The notes under the pieces: generated by a model
Databases searched by the model: none
Seen by the model: only the letters and a program-made list of their open reading frames with translations
What the model was told of the DNA's origin: nothing
DNA from: Mogibacterium pumilum
GTDB lineage: Bacteria; Bacillota; Clostridia; Peptostreptococcales; Anaerovoracaceae
DNA length: 41,502 bases
Assembly: GCF_002243385.1 (NCBI RefSeq)
Contig: NZ_CP016199.1
Span: forward strand, 710,617 to 752,118
Reading direction: 5' to 3'
Program-made: the position numbers and the translations under genes
Shown: piece by piece, positions 24,992-35,082 of the stretch
Layout of the letters: each line of letters begins with the position of its first letter
Numbering within the stretch: position 1 is the stretch's first letter

Positions 24992-26128
24992 ATGGTGAAT
25001 AAAATGAAGAAAAAAATATATTCAAAAGACCAATTAATAGCTTTTCTTGGATACTCGCCCAGATGGGAAACTAAAGACTGTTGGATATGGACACTTCTTA
25101 CCCCTATCCCGTTCGGTATTTTGTTAATTACTATTCCGCTAGCTGTAACAGAGGGAGATAATGGCTATAAGTTAAACATTCTGTCAAAATGGATATACGT
25201 GATTACTGTTAGTTGTGCAGTTCTAGGAAGTGTAATTTTATATATCATTGCAACTAGACGGCTAAAGGAGCATAGAAGGCGTGCAAGGATTGGATATGAG
25301 CGAGATGTGTACATTGTACTATTAATATGGGCAATCCCGACGTTACTTGCATTCGTACAAGGCACAAATCCTGAATTGAAAGTTGGAGATTATATTATCA
25401 AAGTAATAATATTATCAATTGTTTTTATCTAAAACATTAAAGCTTTTGTTAAGCATAACTACATTACAGATTCTGAAAGCAGAATAAAATGGCAACTTTA
25501 CGGAGCGGTTATTTGCTTCCTTGTGCTTGCGTGGCTCGCTTGTTTTTTTGAGCGAACAGGAAATTCAGCTATAGATATATCCCTATTTGTGTATTCTGTA
25601 GTTATAATTCCGACAATTGTCTTGTTAAGACATAGAGCCAATATGGTAACGGATAACACCAAGTTTATTAAGCTTCAAATTATATACAACTTTATAGCGT
25701 GTATTTCCGCTCAACTGTCATTTACATATTTGTTATATAAGTTTCATGGTGGATACAATGCAATAATCGGTATTGCGTATCAAATAATTATAGTCTCATT
25801 AACATGCTGCAAATCACTAAAAAAACATGAGAAATGGATTAGAACAGGGGCTTACAAAGACTATTCGGAAGAAGTTGCAAAATGGGATTGGTGGCATACA
25901 TATATATGGCATAAAGATAGTTATATTAGTGTATTTGTATTCGGAATAATGCTTTTAGTAGGTAGACTTGCAAAACAAGGAATAATACTATTATATGTTG
26001 TTGTGTTTACAATTCCAATATTTATAATAATCGATATAGTAAAATACTATATGCAACTTAAGTATGCGAAGAAATACGGAATTTTAGACTTACTGCCATC
26101 TGCACCGAACGAGGAGTTAACACCATAG
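24992..26128 (+). pseudogene. Large immunity-like membrane protein gene interrupted by one in-frame TAA
   Basis: From ATG 24992 (AAAGG 4 bp upstream) a frame runs 146 codons to TAA at 25430-25432. The same frame then stays open to 26128. Read through, it would give about 378 residues with nine or ten hydrophobic helices. The break falls right after a helix (KVIILSIVFI), and the codon after the stop continues a plausible loop (NIKAFVKHNYITDSES). The C-terminal end YYMQLKYAKKYGILDLLP is the family tail of copies 1 and 3. Either a recent nonsense mutation disabled one gene, or the second half is a separate gene starting at an internal codon such as GTG 25523, which has no good ribosome binding site. 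A sequencing error is also possible. Confidence 0.65.
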
Positions 26129-26255
26129 AAATACAATGATATATGGACAGTCATAAAGAGATATTCACAGCGTACAGAAAGATTCCTAGACGATTAGGAT
26201 TAATTCGAGTAACATATAATAATAGTCATGTTTAAAGATAGGATGTGAATTAGTA

Positions 26256-27344
26256 ATGGCAAAATCAGATAAAAAGAAAACAAGTGCTCGTGGCAAGAAC
26301 AGACGTGATGCACACGGAGTGTATCAGAGACGCGCGGAGCGAGGAAAAGCGGCATTCAGACCTTATGACGGAGAGCCTGCGGAAGAGTTCAGTAGCAATA
26401 CTGGGCGGAACACAGGAAGAACTAAACGTACTAGCGGTAACGCTGGCGGATATGGTAGTTCGCAGCGTAATGTCAACTCAGGGAGTTATAGCAATTCTCA
26501 GCGCGACAGAAACTCAAGCAGCCGCCCGCGAGATAACTACAAAAATACGTACCGCAGCAGTGAATGGGACAGCCGCAGCGGCAGCTTTGCTGAGGCGCAG
26601 AATGCTCCAGCCGCGAATCTGATAGCCGGCCGCAATCCGGTAATCGAAGCAATCAAAAGCGGCCGCGAGATAGAAAAAATCTACATGGCGGCAGGAGCCG
26701 AGGGCTCCGTCGTAAAAATCAGAGCGATGGCTAAGGACGCAGGTATAGTAGTGGATACAGTACCTAGAATTGTACTGGATAGAATGGCGCCAGGTGAGAA
26801 GCATCAAGGCGTGGCAGCGGAGATATCTGCATACTCATATTCAACAGTTGAAGAGATTATGGAACGAGCAGCAGACAGTGATGAACCGCCCTTTATTATG
26901 GTGCTCGATGAGATTTCTGATCCACACAACCTTGGTGCGATCATAAGGACGGCAGAGTGTGCTAATGCTCATGGAGTTATAATTCCTAAGCGCAATGCTT
27001 GTGGACTTACAAGTACCGTGGCTAAGACTTCAGCAGGAGCACTAGAACGCATGCCGGTTGCGAGAGTGACCAATATATCTCGGACCATCGAAGAGCTACA
27101 AGCACAGGGCGTGTGGGTAGCGGCTGTAGATATGGACGGAAAGTCGTATTATGAGACAGCAGGTGTGATGAAGGGTGCAATTGCCCTAGTTATAGGAAAT
27201 GAAGGCAAAGGTATCAGCAGACTCGTCAAGGAGAAGTGCGACCTCACGATATCAATTCCGATGAAGGGAAGCATCAACTCTCTAAATGCATCTAATGCAG
27301 CAGCTATTATGATGTATGCGATTAGACGAAGCAGGGACTTTTAG
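26256..27344 (+). CDS. rlmB: 23S rRNA (guanosine-2'-O)-methyltransferase RlmB, with long disordered N-terminus
   Basis: 362 residues. SpoU-type SPOUT enzyme that methylates a 23S rRNA guanosine ribose. From about residue 122: substrate-binding domain (LIAGRNPVIEAIKSGREIEK), then the knotted catalytic domain with DPHNLGAIIRTAE, VIGNEGKGISRLV and SIPMKGSINSLNASNAAAI. Residues 1-120 are a basic Arg/Ser/Gly/Asn-rich low-complexity extension, about 100 residues longer than in short RlmB proteins, and may help RNA binding. It restarts the conserved cluster after the island. In B. subtilis yacP and sigH follow rlmB; both are absent here. Confidence 0.95.
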   Translation: MAKSDKKKTSARGKNRRDAHGVYQRRAERGKAAFRPYDGEPAEEFSSNTGRNTGRTKRTSGNAGGYGSSQRNVNSGSYSNSQRDRNSSSRPRDNYKNTYRSSEWDSRSGSFAEAQNAPAANLIAGRNPVIEAIKSGREIEKIYMAAGAEGSVVKIRAMAKDAGIVVDTVPRIVLDRMAPGEKHQGVAAEISAYSYSTVEEIMERAADSDEPPFIMVLDEISDPHNLGAIIRTAECANAHGVIIPKRNACGLTSTVAKTSAGALERMPVARVTNISRTIEELQAQGVWVAAVDMDGKSYYETAGVMKGAIALVIGNEGKGISRLVKEKCDLTISIPMKGSINSLNASNAAAIMMYAIRRSRDF

Positions 27345-27391
27345 CCTAATATATTTAGTACTTGTACAGCATTAAATATCAAGTAAAATGC

Positions 27392-27420
27392 TTGACATTG
27401 ACATCTGTACAGCGTATTAT
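27392..27420 (+). promoter_or_regulatory. Strong sigma-A promoter for rpmG-secE-nusG
   Basis: Consensus TTGACA (27392-27397), a 17-bp spacer and TATTAT (27415-27420). It gives a leader of about 100 bases to the TTG start of rpmG, containing a small CAGAGC/GCTCTG hairpin near 27447-27469. The 185-bp gap holds no gene. Confidence 0.85.
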
Positions 27421-27528
27421 TATAAGGCTACTTTATGAATTCACGACAGAGCTTGCGAGGCGGGCTCTGACTTTTGAGTTGAGAGAAGCAATTAGCTTAC
27501 ATATATATTTGCAAAGGAGGTCATCACC

Positions 27529-27678
27529 TTGAGAAACAAGATTACACTAGCATGCACAGAGTGCAAGCAGAGAAACTACAACACAACTAAGAACAAGAAG
27601 AACAATCCTGATAGAATTGAGCTTAGAAAGTTCTGCAAGTTCTGCGGTAAGGAAACACTCCACAAGGAGACTAAGTAG
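27529..27678 (+). CDS. rpmG: 50S ribosomal protein bL33, zinc-binding type
   Basis: 49 residues, starting at TTG 27529, which is set by AAAGGAGG 8 bp upstream. Sequence [20 protein letters not shown] ... [16 protein letters not shown] has two CxxC pairs (TECK region and CKFC), the C+ zinc-ribbon type of bL33. The short length and TTG start make it easy to miss. It is the first gene of the rpmG-secE-nusG unit, the usual order in Firmicutes. Confidence 0.95.
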   Translation: MRNKITLACTECKQRNYNTTKNKKNNPDRIELRKFCKFCGKETLHKETK

Positions 27679-27691
27679 TCGAGGGAACATC

Positions 27692-27976
27692 ATGGCAAAC
27701 AACAATGAGAATTTATCCAGAGATGGCAAGGATACTAAAATAGAGAATAAGACCAGCAAACCGGAACAGCGCAAGGAGCGTAAGGGCATCATTGGATATT
27801 TCACTGGTGTTAAACAGGAGATGGCCAAAGTAGTATGGCCGACGAGAGCGGAACTGACCAAGGATACTGTAGTTGTTTTTGGTGTGTGCATCTTCTTCTC
27901 CCTGTTGTTCTGGGGGATGGATACAGGCTTCTTAGCAGTGCTCAAGAAGCTTCTCGGAATTACGCTATCGAAATAG
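27692..27976 (+). CDS. secE: Preprotein translocase subunit SecE
   Basis: 94 residues. Essential small subunit of the SecYEG channel. A hydrophilic tail of about 35 residues comes first, then the conserved amphipathic segment (GYFTGVKQEMAKVVWPTRAEL), and one transmembrane helix (VVVFGVCIFFSLLFWGMD). ATG 27692 follows GAGGGA at a short distance after the rpmG stop. Confidence 0.95.
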   Translation: MANNNENLSRDGKDTKIENKTSKPEQRKERKGIIGYFTGVKQEMAKVVWPTRAELTKDTVVVFGVCIFFSLLFWGMDTGFLAVLKKLLGITLSK

Positions 27977-27993
27977 GCTAGAAGGAGATATAC

Positions 27994-28587
27994 ATGACAG
28001 AGAAGACCGAAAACTTGAATACGGGCGGCACAACGCTGTCACCACTTGAGGGCGAAGGTCTACGTGGCGATGGTACCGCTAAGTGGTACGTAATCCATAC
28101 GTATTCTGGTTATGAGAACAAGGTTAAGACTAACATCGAGAAGATGGTAGAGTACAGAGGAATGCAGGATCTCATCCTTGAGGTTACGATTCCTACTGAG
28201 GATAGAGTCGAGATTAAGAATGGCCAGAGAAAGGTCAAGACTAGAAAGCTTTATCCTGGTTATGTAGTCATCAAGATGATTGTCAACAACGAGACCTGGT
28301 ATCTAGTGCGCAATACAGAGGGCGTTACAGGGTTCGTGGGTCACGGCTCGGATCCTATTCCACTAACTAAAGAAGAAGTGGTTAGGATGGGCGTTGAGAA
28401 AATGCGCATCGACCTGGATGTTGAGACTGGCGACACAATTCGTATTATCGGTGGACCTTTCGAGGGTCAGATGGGTATCGTTGAAGATATCAGTCCTGAT
28501 AAGCAGATTGTTAAGGCAAAGGTATCAATGTTCGGTAGAGATACACCTGTAGAGCTTGAGTTCTCGCAGGTGGGAAAACTTAACTAA
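27994..28587 (+). CDS. nusG: Transcription termination/antitermination factor NusG
   Basis: 197 residues. An extra N-terminal segment of about 28 residues (Thr/Gly-rich) precedes the NGN domain (AKWYVIHTYSGYENKVKTNI, TRKLYPGYVVIKM, RNTEGVTGFVG). The C-terminal KOW domain (GDTIRIIGGPFEGQMGIVEDI) contacts Rho or the ribosome. It modulates RNA polymerase pausing. AGAAGGAGATATAC before ATG is a strong ribosome binding site. Confidence 0.97.
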   Translation: MTEKTENLNTGGTTLSPLEGEGLRGDGTAKWYVIHTYSGYENKVKTNIEKMVEYRGMQDLILEVTIPTEDRVEIKNGQRKVKTRKLYPGYVVIKMIVNNETWYLVRNTEGVTGFVGHGSDPIPLTKEEVVRMGVEKMRIDLDVETGDTIRIIGGPFEGQMGIVEDISPDKQIVKAKVSMFGRDTPVELEFSQVGKLN

Positions 28588-28621
28588 CTGGGAGCTATAG
28601 TCTCAGAGAAAGGAGAACAAG

Positions 28622-29047
28622 ATGGCAAAGAAGATCGACGGCTATATCAAGCTTCAGATCCCTGCAGGAGGCGCGACACCAGCACCACCGGTTGGACCTG
28701 CCCTAGGTCAGAAGAGTGTTAACATCATGGACTTCTGTAAGCAGTTCAATGCTAAAACTCAAGATCAGCAGGGAATGATCATTCCGGTTGTAATTACAGT
28801 TTACACAGACAGATCATTCACATTCGTATGCAAGACTCCACCGGCAGCAGTACTTATCAAGAAGGCAGCAGGTATTGATAAGGCATCGGGTGAACCTAAC
28901 AAGACAAAGGTCGCATCAATTACACATGCTCAGGCAGAGGAAATTGCGAAGACTAAGATGCAGGATCTCAATGCAGCTACACTTGAAGCAGCTACTGATA
29001 TGATCAAGGGTACTGCTCGCAGCATGGGAGTTACTGTAACAGAGTAA
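28622..29047 (+). CDS. rplK: 50S ribosomal protein uL11
   Basis: 141 residues, the standard length. It forms the GTPase-associated stalk base with 23S rRNA. Recognised by [21 protein letters not shown] and the C-terminal RNA-binding helix region ([16 protein letters not shown]). AAAGGAGAAC precedes ATG. Confidence 0.98.
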   Translation: MAKKIDGYIKLQIPAGGATPAPPVGPALGQKSVNIMDFCKQFNAKTQDQQGMIIPVVITVYTDRSFTFVCKTPPAAVLIKKAAGIDKASGEPNKTKVASITHAQAEEIAKTKMQDLNAATLEAATDMIKGTARSMGVTVTE

Positions 29048-29097
29048 TCAGTGGGAGACATTTTTAAGAGATGTCGATAGAACCACAAGGAGGAATT

Positions 29098-29793
29098 ATG
29101 GCTAAGAAAAGCAAAAGATACAGCGCAATCATGGAGTCGTTCGACAAGACACAGACTTATGATGTTGCAGAAGCTGTAAAGAACGTAAAGAGCTTTGCTA
29201 ATGCGAAGTTCGATGAGACTGTTGAGATGCACATTCGTCTAGGTGTAGACGGAAGACACGCAGACCAGCAGGTTAGAGGCGCAACTGTACTTCCACACGG
29301 AACAGGTAAGAGCAAGAAGGTTCTTGTTTTTGCTAAGGGTGCTAAAGCTGAAGAAGCTCAGGCAGCTGGTGCAGATTACGTAGGCGCAGAGGATCTTGCA
29401 GAAAAGATCCAGAAGGAAAACTGGTTCGACTTTGATTCAGTAGTTGCTACACCGGACATGATGGGCGTTGTAGGACGTCTAGGTAAGGTTCTAGGTCCTA
29501 AGGGACTCATGCCAAACCCTAAGTCAGGTACTGTAACAATGGACGTACATAAGGCACTTGAGGAGATCAAAGCAGGTAAGGTAGAGTACCGTCTTGACAA
29601 GGCTAACATTATCCATGTAATTATCGGTAAGTGCTCATTCACTGAGGAGCAGCTAGTTGAAAATGCTAACGCTCTAATCCAGGTTGTTGCTAAGGCCAAG
29701 CCGGCAGCTGCAAAAGGACAGTATTTCAAGAGTGTTACTGTTACATCGACAATGGGACCTGGAGTTAAGATAAGCACAGCATCCCTAAGCTAA
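29098..29793 (+). CDS. rplA: 50S ribosomal protein uL1
   Basis: 231 residues. L1 stalk protein, in other bacteria also a translational repressor of the L11-L1 operon. Motifs: [44 protein letters not shown], and the ending [16 protein letters not shown] 29098 follows CAAGGAGGAATT; the in-frame ATG at 29071 has no site. Confidence 0.98.
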   Translation: MAKKSKRYSAIMESFDKTQTYDVAEAVKNVKSFANAKFDETVEMHIRLGVDGRHADQQVRGATVLPHGTGKSKKVLVFAKGAKAEEAQAAGADYVGAEDLAEKIQKENWFDFDSVVATPDMMGVVGRLGKVLGPKGLMPNPKSGTVTMDVHKALEEIKAGKVEYRLDKANIIHVIIGKCSFTEEQLVENANALIQVVAKAKPAAAKGQYFKSVTVTSTMGPGVKISTASLS

Positions 29794-29805
29794 TAGTCGG
29801 CCGGT

Positions 29806-29992
29806 GTTAATAATCGAATATCAACCGTAGACAGTGGGAGCGAAAGCTTAATATCCCACCGAGGTACAAACATAAATTTGTTCCCCGCTGTCTCGCAGCG
29901 GGGTTATTTGTACCGTACTTGGTATTAGCACACAAGACCGAATAGGTTAAACCACAATTATGGGCACAACAGTGTTCAAGAAAGGAGACCAA
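29806..29992 (+). promoter_or_regulatory. L10 ribosomal protein leader (rplJL autoregulation)
   Basis: The gap between rplA and rplJ carries the pattern of the Firmicute L10 leader: ACCGTAGACAG, then GGGAGC...GCTTAATATCCCACCGAGG, the site where L10(L12)4 binds its own messenger. Downstream, an outer stem GGTACAAA (29863-29870) / TTTGTACC (29907-29914) encloses an inner stem CCCCGCTG / CAGCGGGG (29883-29903). This can act as the switching hairpin for attenuation. Confidence 0.82.
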
Positions 29993-30511
29993 ATGTCTGT
30001 AGAAGCAAAGAACGCAAAACAGCTAATTATCGATGAGATTAAGGCAAAATTTGACAAATCAATCTCGGTTGTAGTTGTAGACTATCTTGGAATTACAGTA
30101 GCTCAGGCTGATGAACTAAGAAAGACTCTTAGAGAGAACGGCGTGAACCTAACTGTATATAAGAACACACTTGTAAAGCGTGCTATCGCCGGAACTGAGT
30201 ACGAAGGACTTGGCGAAGCCCTGAAGGGATCTAGCGCATTCGCATTCTGCGAAGAGGATGCAACATCTTCAGCTAGACTTCTTAAGAAGGCTATGAAGCA
30301 GTACAACAAGATGTCATTCAAGGGCGGATACGTTGATGGCTCAGTTTATGATGCTAAGCAGGTTGAAGCGCTTGCAGATATCCCATCAAGAGAAGAGCTT
30401 ATCGCTCGTTTCATGGGAAGTATCCAGTCACCAGTATCACAGCTTGTTAGAACATTCAAGGCAATCGCTGATGAGGGTGCAGTTCCAGCAGGAGAGACTG
30501 CTGAGGCATAA
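29993..30511 (+). CDS. rplJ: 50S ribosomal protein uL10
   Basis: 172 residues. Anchors L7/L12 dimers on the ribosome. Recognised by KQLIIDEIKAKFDKSISVVV, ADELRKTLRENGVNLTVYKNTL and SSAFAFCEEDATSSA; the C-terminal helix that holds L12 (SPVSQLVRTFKAIAD) is intact. ATG 29993 is set by AAAGGAGACC. It follows an L10 leader and precedes rplL. Confidence 0.98.
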   Translation: MSVEAKNAKQLIIDEIKAKFDKSISVVVVDYLGITVAQADELRKTLRENGVNLTVYKNTLVKRAIAGTEYEGLGEALKGSSAFAFCEEDATSSARLLKKAMKQYNKMSFKGGYVDGSVYDAKQVEALADIPSREELIARFMGSIQSPVSQLVRTFKAIADEGAVPAGETAEA

Positions 30512-30606
30512 GCTATTAGTAGCTAACAATTTTTAAGAATTTTACCGAACAATCGGTGTATCGAGAAGCTGACATTTCAGCAAATTTAGACAAAAGGAGA
30601 AATAAA

Positions 30607-30972
30607 ATGGATAAGAATCAGATCATTGAAGCCCTAAAGGGTATGACCATTCTTGAGATCAACGAGCTCGTTCAGGCTTGTGAAGAGGAGTTCGGAGTAT
30701 CTGCAGCTGCAGCTGTAGTTGCAGCACCTGCTGCAGGTGGCGGAGAGGCTGCTGAGGAGCAGACAGAATTCACAGTAGTTCTTGCTAGCGCTGGAGACCA
30801 GAAGATCAAGGTTATCAAGGCGGTTAGAGAAGCTACAGGTCTTGGACTTAAGGAAGCTAAGGAGCTTGTTGATGGAGCACCTGCTAACGTTAAGGAGAAC
30901 ATTGAAGCTGGCGAAGCTAACGCACTTAAGGAAGCTCTCGAGGCAGTTGGGGCTACAGTAGAGCTTAAGTAA
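30607..30972 (+). CDS. rplL: 50S ribosomal protein bL12 (L7/L12)
   Basis: 121 residues. Stalk protein that recruits translation GTPases. N-terminal dimerisation helices ([20 protein letters not shown]), Ala/Gly-rich hinge ([18 protein letters not shown]), and globular domain ([20 protein letters not shown]). ATG 30607 follows AAAAGGAGAAATAA. The gene is highly biased in codon use, as expected. Confidence 0.98.
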   Translation: MDKNQIIEALKGMTILEINELVQACEEEFGVSAAAAVVAAPAAGGGEAAEEQTEFTVVLASAGDQKIKVIKAVREATGLGLKEAKELVDGAPANVKENIEAGEANALKEALEAVGATVELK

Positions 30973-30991
30973 TTAAATAGCACAACATTTT

Positions 30992-31023
30992 GAATTGGGC
31001 TCCTGATTTTGGGAGCCCAATTC
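30992..31023 (+). terminator. Hairpin (probable attenuator) after rplL
   Basis: A 12-bp perfect stem (GAATTGGGCTCC / GGAGCCCAATTC) with a TGATTTTG loop. The following TTGCTATTTAT is only weakly U-rich, so partial termination is likely. Confidence 0.6.
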
Positions 31024-31038
31024 TTGCTATTTATAAGA

Positions 31039-31067
31039 GGACCGTTTTGCCGCAAAATCCTTTTTTT
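31039..31067 (+). terminator. Second terminator between rplL and rpoB
   Basis: A hairpin pairs GGA..TTTTGC with GCAAAATCC, with a CCG bulge, and is followed by seven T residues (31061-31067). Together with the preceding hairpin it would separate rplJL from rpoBC transcription. The rest of the 287-bp gap to rpoB holds only the promoter listed next. Confidence 0.7.
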
Positions 31068-31181
31068 GCAACATCGGGTAGTGCTCTGGCGATAAAGGGC
31101 AAGATTATGTGTTTTTGGTAGTTTTCCGTCAGACCCAGTATGAAAAATTACAAAAAATGCATAATATGCTCATCTTGGAGC

Positions 31182-31210
31182 TTGAAATATTTACAATCTT
31201 ACTCTATAAT
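31182..31210 (+). promoter_or_regulatory. Strong sigma-A promoter for rpoBC
   Basis: TTGAAA (31182-31187), a 17-bp spacer and a perfect TATAAT (31205-31210), about 50 bp before rpoB. It gives the polymerase genes their own promoter in addition to readthrough from rplL. Confidence 0.85.
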
Positions 31211-31259
31211 AATAAGTTGCTATGGAAACGTTTTTTCTTAAATAACAAGGAGTGATAAC

Positions 31260-34200
31260 ATGCCAAAACCTGTAAAAGTTGGAAGGAAAGAACGTATGAC
31301 TTTTGCGAAGATCAACGAAGTTTGCGAGATGCCAAACCTCATTGATATCCAGACCGAGTCATACAAGTGGTTTGTCGAAGAAGGACTAGCCGAAGTTCTG
31401 GAAGATGTATCTCCAATCAGAGATACCACCAATACTTTGAGTCTAGAGTTCGCTGACTACTCCTTCTCAGATACGCCTAAATACGATCAGGAGGAATGCA
31501 AGGAGCGTGACGCCACTTACGCTACATCTCTGACGGTCAAGGTAAGATTGATAAACAGGGAGACTCTTGAAATCAAGGAACAAGATGTTTTCATGGGAGA
31601 TTTCCCATTGATGACAGAAAAAGGCACATTCATATACAACGGTGCGGAGAGAGCTATCGTAACACAGCTCGTTAGATCTCCAGGACCGTATTTTGAGTTT
31701 GATACGGACAAGTCGAACAACAAGCTTTATTCTTCGACTATTATTCCTAATAGAGGAGCATGGCTCGAGTATGAAACTGACTCGGCTGGCGTTCTATACG
31801 TAAGAGTTGATAGAACTAGAAAGCTTCCTCTCACATCGTTCTTGAGAGCGATGGGACTCGGATCAAACGAAGAGATCACCGATACTTTTGGTGAAATTCC
31901 TGCTCTTTTAAGAACTTTCGAAAAGGACAGCACTAAGACTGCAGACGATGGTGTTAAGGAAATATACAAGAGACTAAGACCTGGAGATCCTCCGACAGTT
32001 GAGAATGCTAGGTCCATGGTTAACTCGCTTCTATTTGATGCACGTAGATACGACCTAGCTAAGGTTGGTAGATACAAGTACAACAAGAAGCTAGGTATCC
32101 ACAACAGACTAGTTGAGACAATTGCGGCTGAACAGATTGTTGATCCTGCAACTGGTGAAGTTCTCGTTGAAAAGGGTGAGTTCATCTCCCGCAAGAGAGC
32201 TATGGAAATCGAGGATGCGGGTGTTGCTTATGCATATGTAAACAGCAAGACTGAGGATGATGAGGTAGTTAAGGTTATCGGTAATAACTTCGTTGACCCA
32301 ACTAAGTACATTGACCTGGATCTTGCTCCATATAAGCTGTCGGAAAAGGTTTATTATCCAGTTCTGATGGAGATTATCGAAGAAGCAAACGGAGATGATG
32401 AGGCACTGAAAGCTGCTATTGCTAACCGCAAGAACGAACTTTCTCCAAAGCACATCGTTCACGATGACATCATCGCATCTGTGAGCTATTTCCTCAATCT
32501 ATCTTATGGAATCGGTGAGACAGATGATATCGACCACCTCGGTAATCGTAGGCTGAGATCGGTTGGAGAGCTTCTGCAGAACCAGTTCCGTATTGGATTT
32601 GCAAGAATGGAGAGATCTGTTAGAGAGAGAATGACTACTGAGAATGCAACTCCTCAGCAACTCATCAACATCAGACCTGTAACTGCAGCGGTTAAGGAGT
32701 TCTTTGGAAGCTCCCAGCTGTCACAGTTTATGGATCAGAACAACCCTCTTGCAGAGCTAACTCACAAGAGAAGACTTTCTGCACTTGGACCTGGTGGTCT
32801 TTCGAGAGAAAGAGCCGGATTTGAAGTGCGTGACGTTCACTATACACATTACGGCAGGATGTGCCCAGTCGAGACGCCGGAAGGTCCTAACATCGGACTT
32901 ATCGGATCGCTAACTACATACGGCATCATCAACGAGTATGGATTTATCGAAACTCCATATCGTAAGGTTGATAAGGAAACTGGCGTTGTAACCGAACAGG
33001 TTGATTATCTATCTGCAGACGACGAAGAGCTGATGATCGTAGCCCAGGCTAACGAGCCGCTAGATGCTGAAGGTCACTTTGTCAATAACAAGGTTGCAGT
33101 AAGAGGAGTCAAGGGTGAGATTACTCTTGCTAAAAAAGAAAGCGTCGACTACATGGACGTTTCTCCTAAGCAGGTAGTATCTGTTGCTACTGCTATGATT
33201 CCGTTCCTTGAGAACGACGATGCTAACCGCGCGCTGATGGGATCTAACATGCAGAGACAGGCTGTACCACTACTCGTTACAGAAGCTCCATACGTTGGAA
33301 CAGGAATCGAGTACAAGGCTGCTTGCGACTCTGGAGCAGTTCTCCTTGCAAAGGCTTCTGGTACTGTTGAGTTTGTTGATGCACAGTTCGTAAAGGTGCG
33401 TAGAGACGACAATGGTGAACTTGATGAGTATAGGCTGCTCAAGTTCAAGAGATCCAACCAGGGAACTTGCATCAACCAGAGACCTATCGTTGCATGCGGC
33501 GAGCATGTTGATGCAGGAGAGGTTCTGGCAGATGGACCATCGACTAACCTCGGTGAGATTTCGCTAGGTAAGAACCTACTGATCGGATTTATGACATGGG
33601 AAGGTTACAACTACGAGGATGCTATCATCCTCAACGAGAGACTTCTCATGGACGATGTTCTAACATCGCTACACATAGTTAAGTACGAGTGTGAAGCTCG
33701 TGATACAAAGCTTGGACCGGAAGAGATTACAAGAGATATTCCTAATCTCAGCGAAGAGGCTCTTAAGGAGCTTGATGAGGACGGAATTATCAGAATCGGT
33801 GCAGAAGTTAAGTCTTCTGACATCCTTGTAGGAAAACTGACACCTAAGAGTGAGACAGATTTAACCGCAGAGGTTAGAATGCTTCGTGCAATCTTCGGTG
33901 AAAAGTCCAAGGAAGTAAGAGACACATCTCTCAAGGTTCCTCACGGTGAGACGGGTATTGTCATCGACGTAAGAGAATTTACAAGAGAAAACAGCTCTGA
34001 ACTCCCACCGGGAGTAAATAAGATCGTAAGAGTTTACATAGTTACCAAGAGAAAGATTAACGTCGGAGATAAGATGGCTGGTCGTCACGGTAACAAGGGT
34101 GTAATCTCCAGAATTCTCCCTGAAGAGGATATGCCGTTTAAGGAAGATGGTGAGACACTACAGGTAATGCTCAACCCTCTGGGTGTACCTTCCCGAATGA

Positions 34201-35069
34201 ACGTTGGACAGGTACTCGAGGTTCATTTAGGACTAGCAGCCAAGACAAAGGGCTGGTACATTTCGACACCTGTATTTGACGGAGCTAGCGAGATTGACGT
34301 AATTAACATGCTTGACGATTGCGGATACCCTAAGACTGGTAAGCTCAGACTCAGAGACGGAAGATCCGGCGAGTACTTCGATAATCCGGTAACTGTCGGA
34401 TACATGTACATGCTCAAACTGCACCATCTTGTAGACGACAAGATTCACGCTAGAAGTACCGGACCTTACTCACTAGTAACTCAGCAGCCACTCGGTGGTA
34501 AGGCTCAGTTCGGTGGACAGAGATTCGGAGAGATGGAGGTATGGGCACTCGAGGCTTATGGAGCTGCTTATACACTTCAGGAGATACTGACAGTTAAGTC
34601 TGACGATATTATCGGACGTGTTAAGACTTACGAAGCTATCGTTAAGGGCAACAACATTCCAAAGCCGGGCATCCCAGAGTCATTCAAGGTGCTCATCAAG
34701 GAGCTGCAGGCACTATCTCTTGATGTTAGAGTAATGTCTGGCGACAATCAGGAAATCAAACTCAAGGATACATCCGAGTTCGACGAACCCGCTTCAGTAG
34801 ATCGCATGCTTAAGGAAGCTGATAGACGCACAGAGGCTATGCATGAGCGTGAGCACGAAGAAGAACTTCGCGCAAGGCAGGCTGAAGACGATGAGTTTGG
34901 CGAGACAGCAGACTTCGATGAAGAGCCGGATCTAGATATCCTTAATACACTTTCGGCAGCACTTGGTGTTGAAGAAGATGTACCGGCGATTATAGATGAC
35001 GATGAGGAACCGGAGATGGTAAGCCTTGACGAAATAATTGGCACAAGCGACGAAGCTATTGATGAGTAA
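31260..35069 (+). CDS. rpoB: DNA-directed RNA polymerase beta subunit
   Basis: 1269 residues. The rifampicin-binding cluster ([37 protein letters not shown]) has the sensitive-type residues at the positions equal to E. coli D516, H526 and S531. Also seen: [42 protein letters not shown], and the C-terminal clamp contact [19 protein letters not shown]. The C-terminus carries an acidic tail of about 90 residues after the conserved core. ATG follows CAAGGAGTGATAAC. The stop is 13 bp before rpoC. Confidence 0.99.
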   Translation: MPKPVKVGRKERMTFAKINEVCEMPNLIDIQTESYKWFVEEGLAEVLEDVSPIRDTTNTLSLEFADYSFSDTPKYDQEECKERDATYATSLTVKVRLINRETLEIKEQDVFMGDFPLMTEKGTFIYNGAERAIVTQLVRSPGPYFEFDTDKSNNKLYSSTIIPNRGAWLEYETDSAGVLYVRVDRTRKLPLTSFLRAMGLGSNEEITDTFGEIPALLRTFEKDSTKTADDGVKEIYKRLRPGDPPTVENARSMVNSLLFDARRYDLAKVGRYKYNKKLGIHNRLVETIAAEQIVDPATGEVLVEKGEFISRKRAMEIEDAGVAYAYVNSKTEDDEVVKVIGNNFVDPTKYIDLDLAPYKLSEKVYYPVLMEIIEEANGDDEALKAAIANRKNELSPKHIVHDDIIASVSYFLNLSYGIGETDDIDHLGNRRLRSVGELLQNQFRIGFARMERSVRERMTTENATPQQLINIRPVTAAVKEFFGSSQLSQFMDQNNPLAELTHKRRLSALGPGGLSRERAGFEVRDVHYTHYGRMCPVETPEGPNIGLIGSLTTYGIINEYGFIETPYRKVDKETGVVTEQVDYLSADDEELMIVAQANEPLDAEGHFVNNKVAVRGVKGEITLAKKESVDYMDVSPKQVVSVATAMIPFLENDDANRALMGSNMQRQAVPLLVTEAPYVGTGIEYKAACDSGAVLLAKASGTVEFVDAQFVKVRRDDNGELDEYRLLKFKRSNQGTCINQRPIVACGEHVDAGEVLADGPSTNLGEISLGKNLLIGFMTWEGYNYEDAIILNERLLMDDVLTSLHIVKYECEARDTKLGPEEITRDIPNLSEEALKELDEDGIIRIGAEVKSSDILVGKLTPKSETDLTAEVRMLRAIFGEKSKEVRDTSLKVPHGETGIVIDVREFTRENSSELPPGVNKIVRVYIVTKRKINVGDKMAGRHGNKGVISRILPEEDMPFKEDGETLQVMLNPLGVPSRMNVGQVLEVHLGLAAKTKGWYISTPVFDGASEIDVINMLDDCGYPKTGKLRLRDGRSGEYFDNPVTVGYMYMLKLHHLVDDKIHARSTGPYSLVTQQPLGGKAQFGGQRFGEMEVWALEAYGAAYTLQEILTVKSDDIIGRVKTYEAIVKGNNIPKPGIPESFKVLIKELQALSLDVRVMSGDNQEIKLKDTSEFDEPASVDRMLKEADRRTEAMHEREHEEELRARQAEDDEFGETADFDEEPDLDILNTLSAALGVEEDVPAIIDDDEEPEMVSLDEIIGTSDEAIDE

Positions 35070-35082
35070 TTAAGGGGGAAAC

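Noticed and set aside
16489-26255. Prophage or integrative element
   Set aside because: No integrase, phage structural gene, tRNA attachment site or flanking repeats are seen.
27345-27530. tRNA gene between rlmB and rpmG
   Set aside because: No cloverleaf or CCA-end pattern; the small hairpin there belongs to the leader of rpmG.
27976-27996. Ribosome binding site of nusG looks like the one in common expression vectors
   Set aside because: It is a natural AAGGAG site followed by ATATAC; the flanking sequence is ordinary chromosomal DNA and nothing else suggests a vector.
32650-32900. Rifampicin-resistance changes in rpoB
   Set aside because: The key Asp, His and Ser positions of the rifampicin cluster are the sensitive-type residues.
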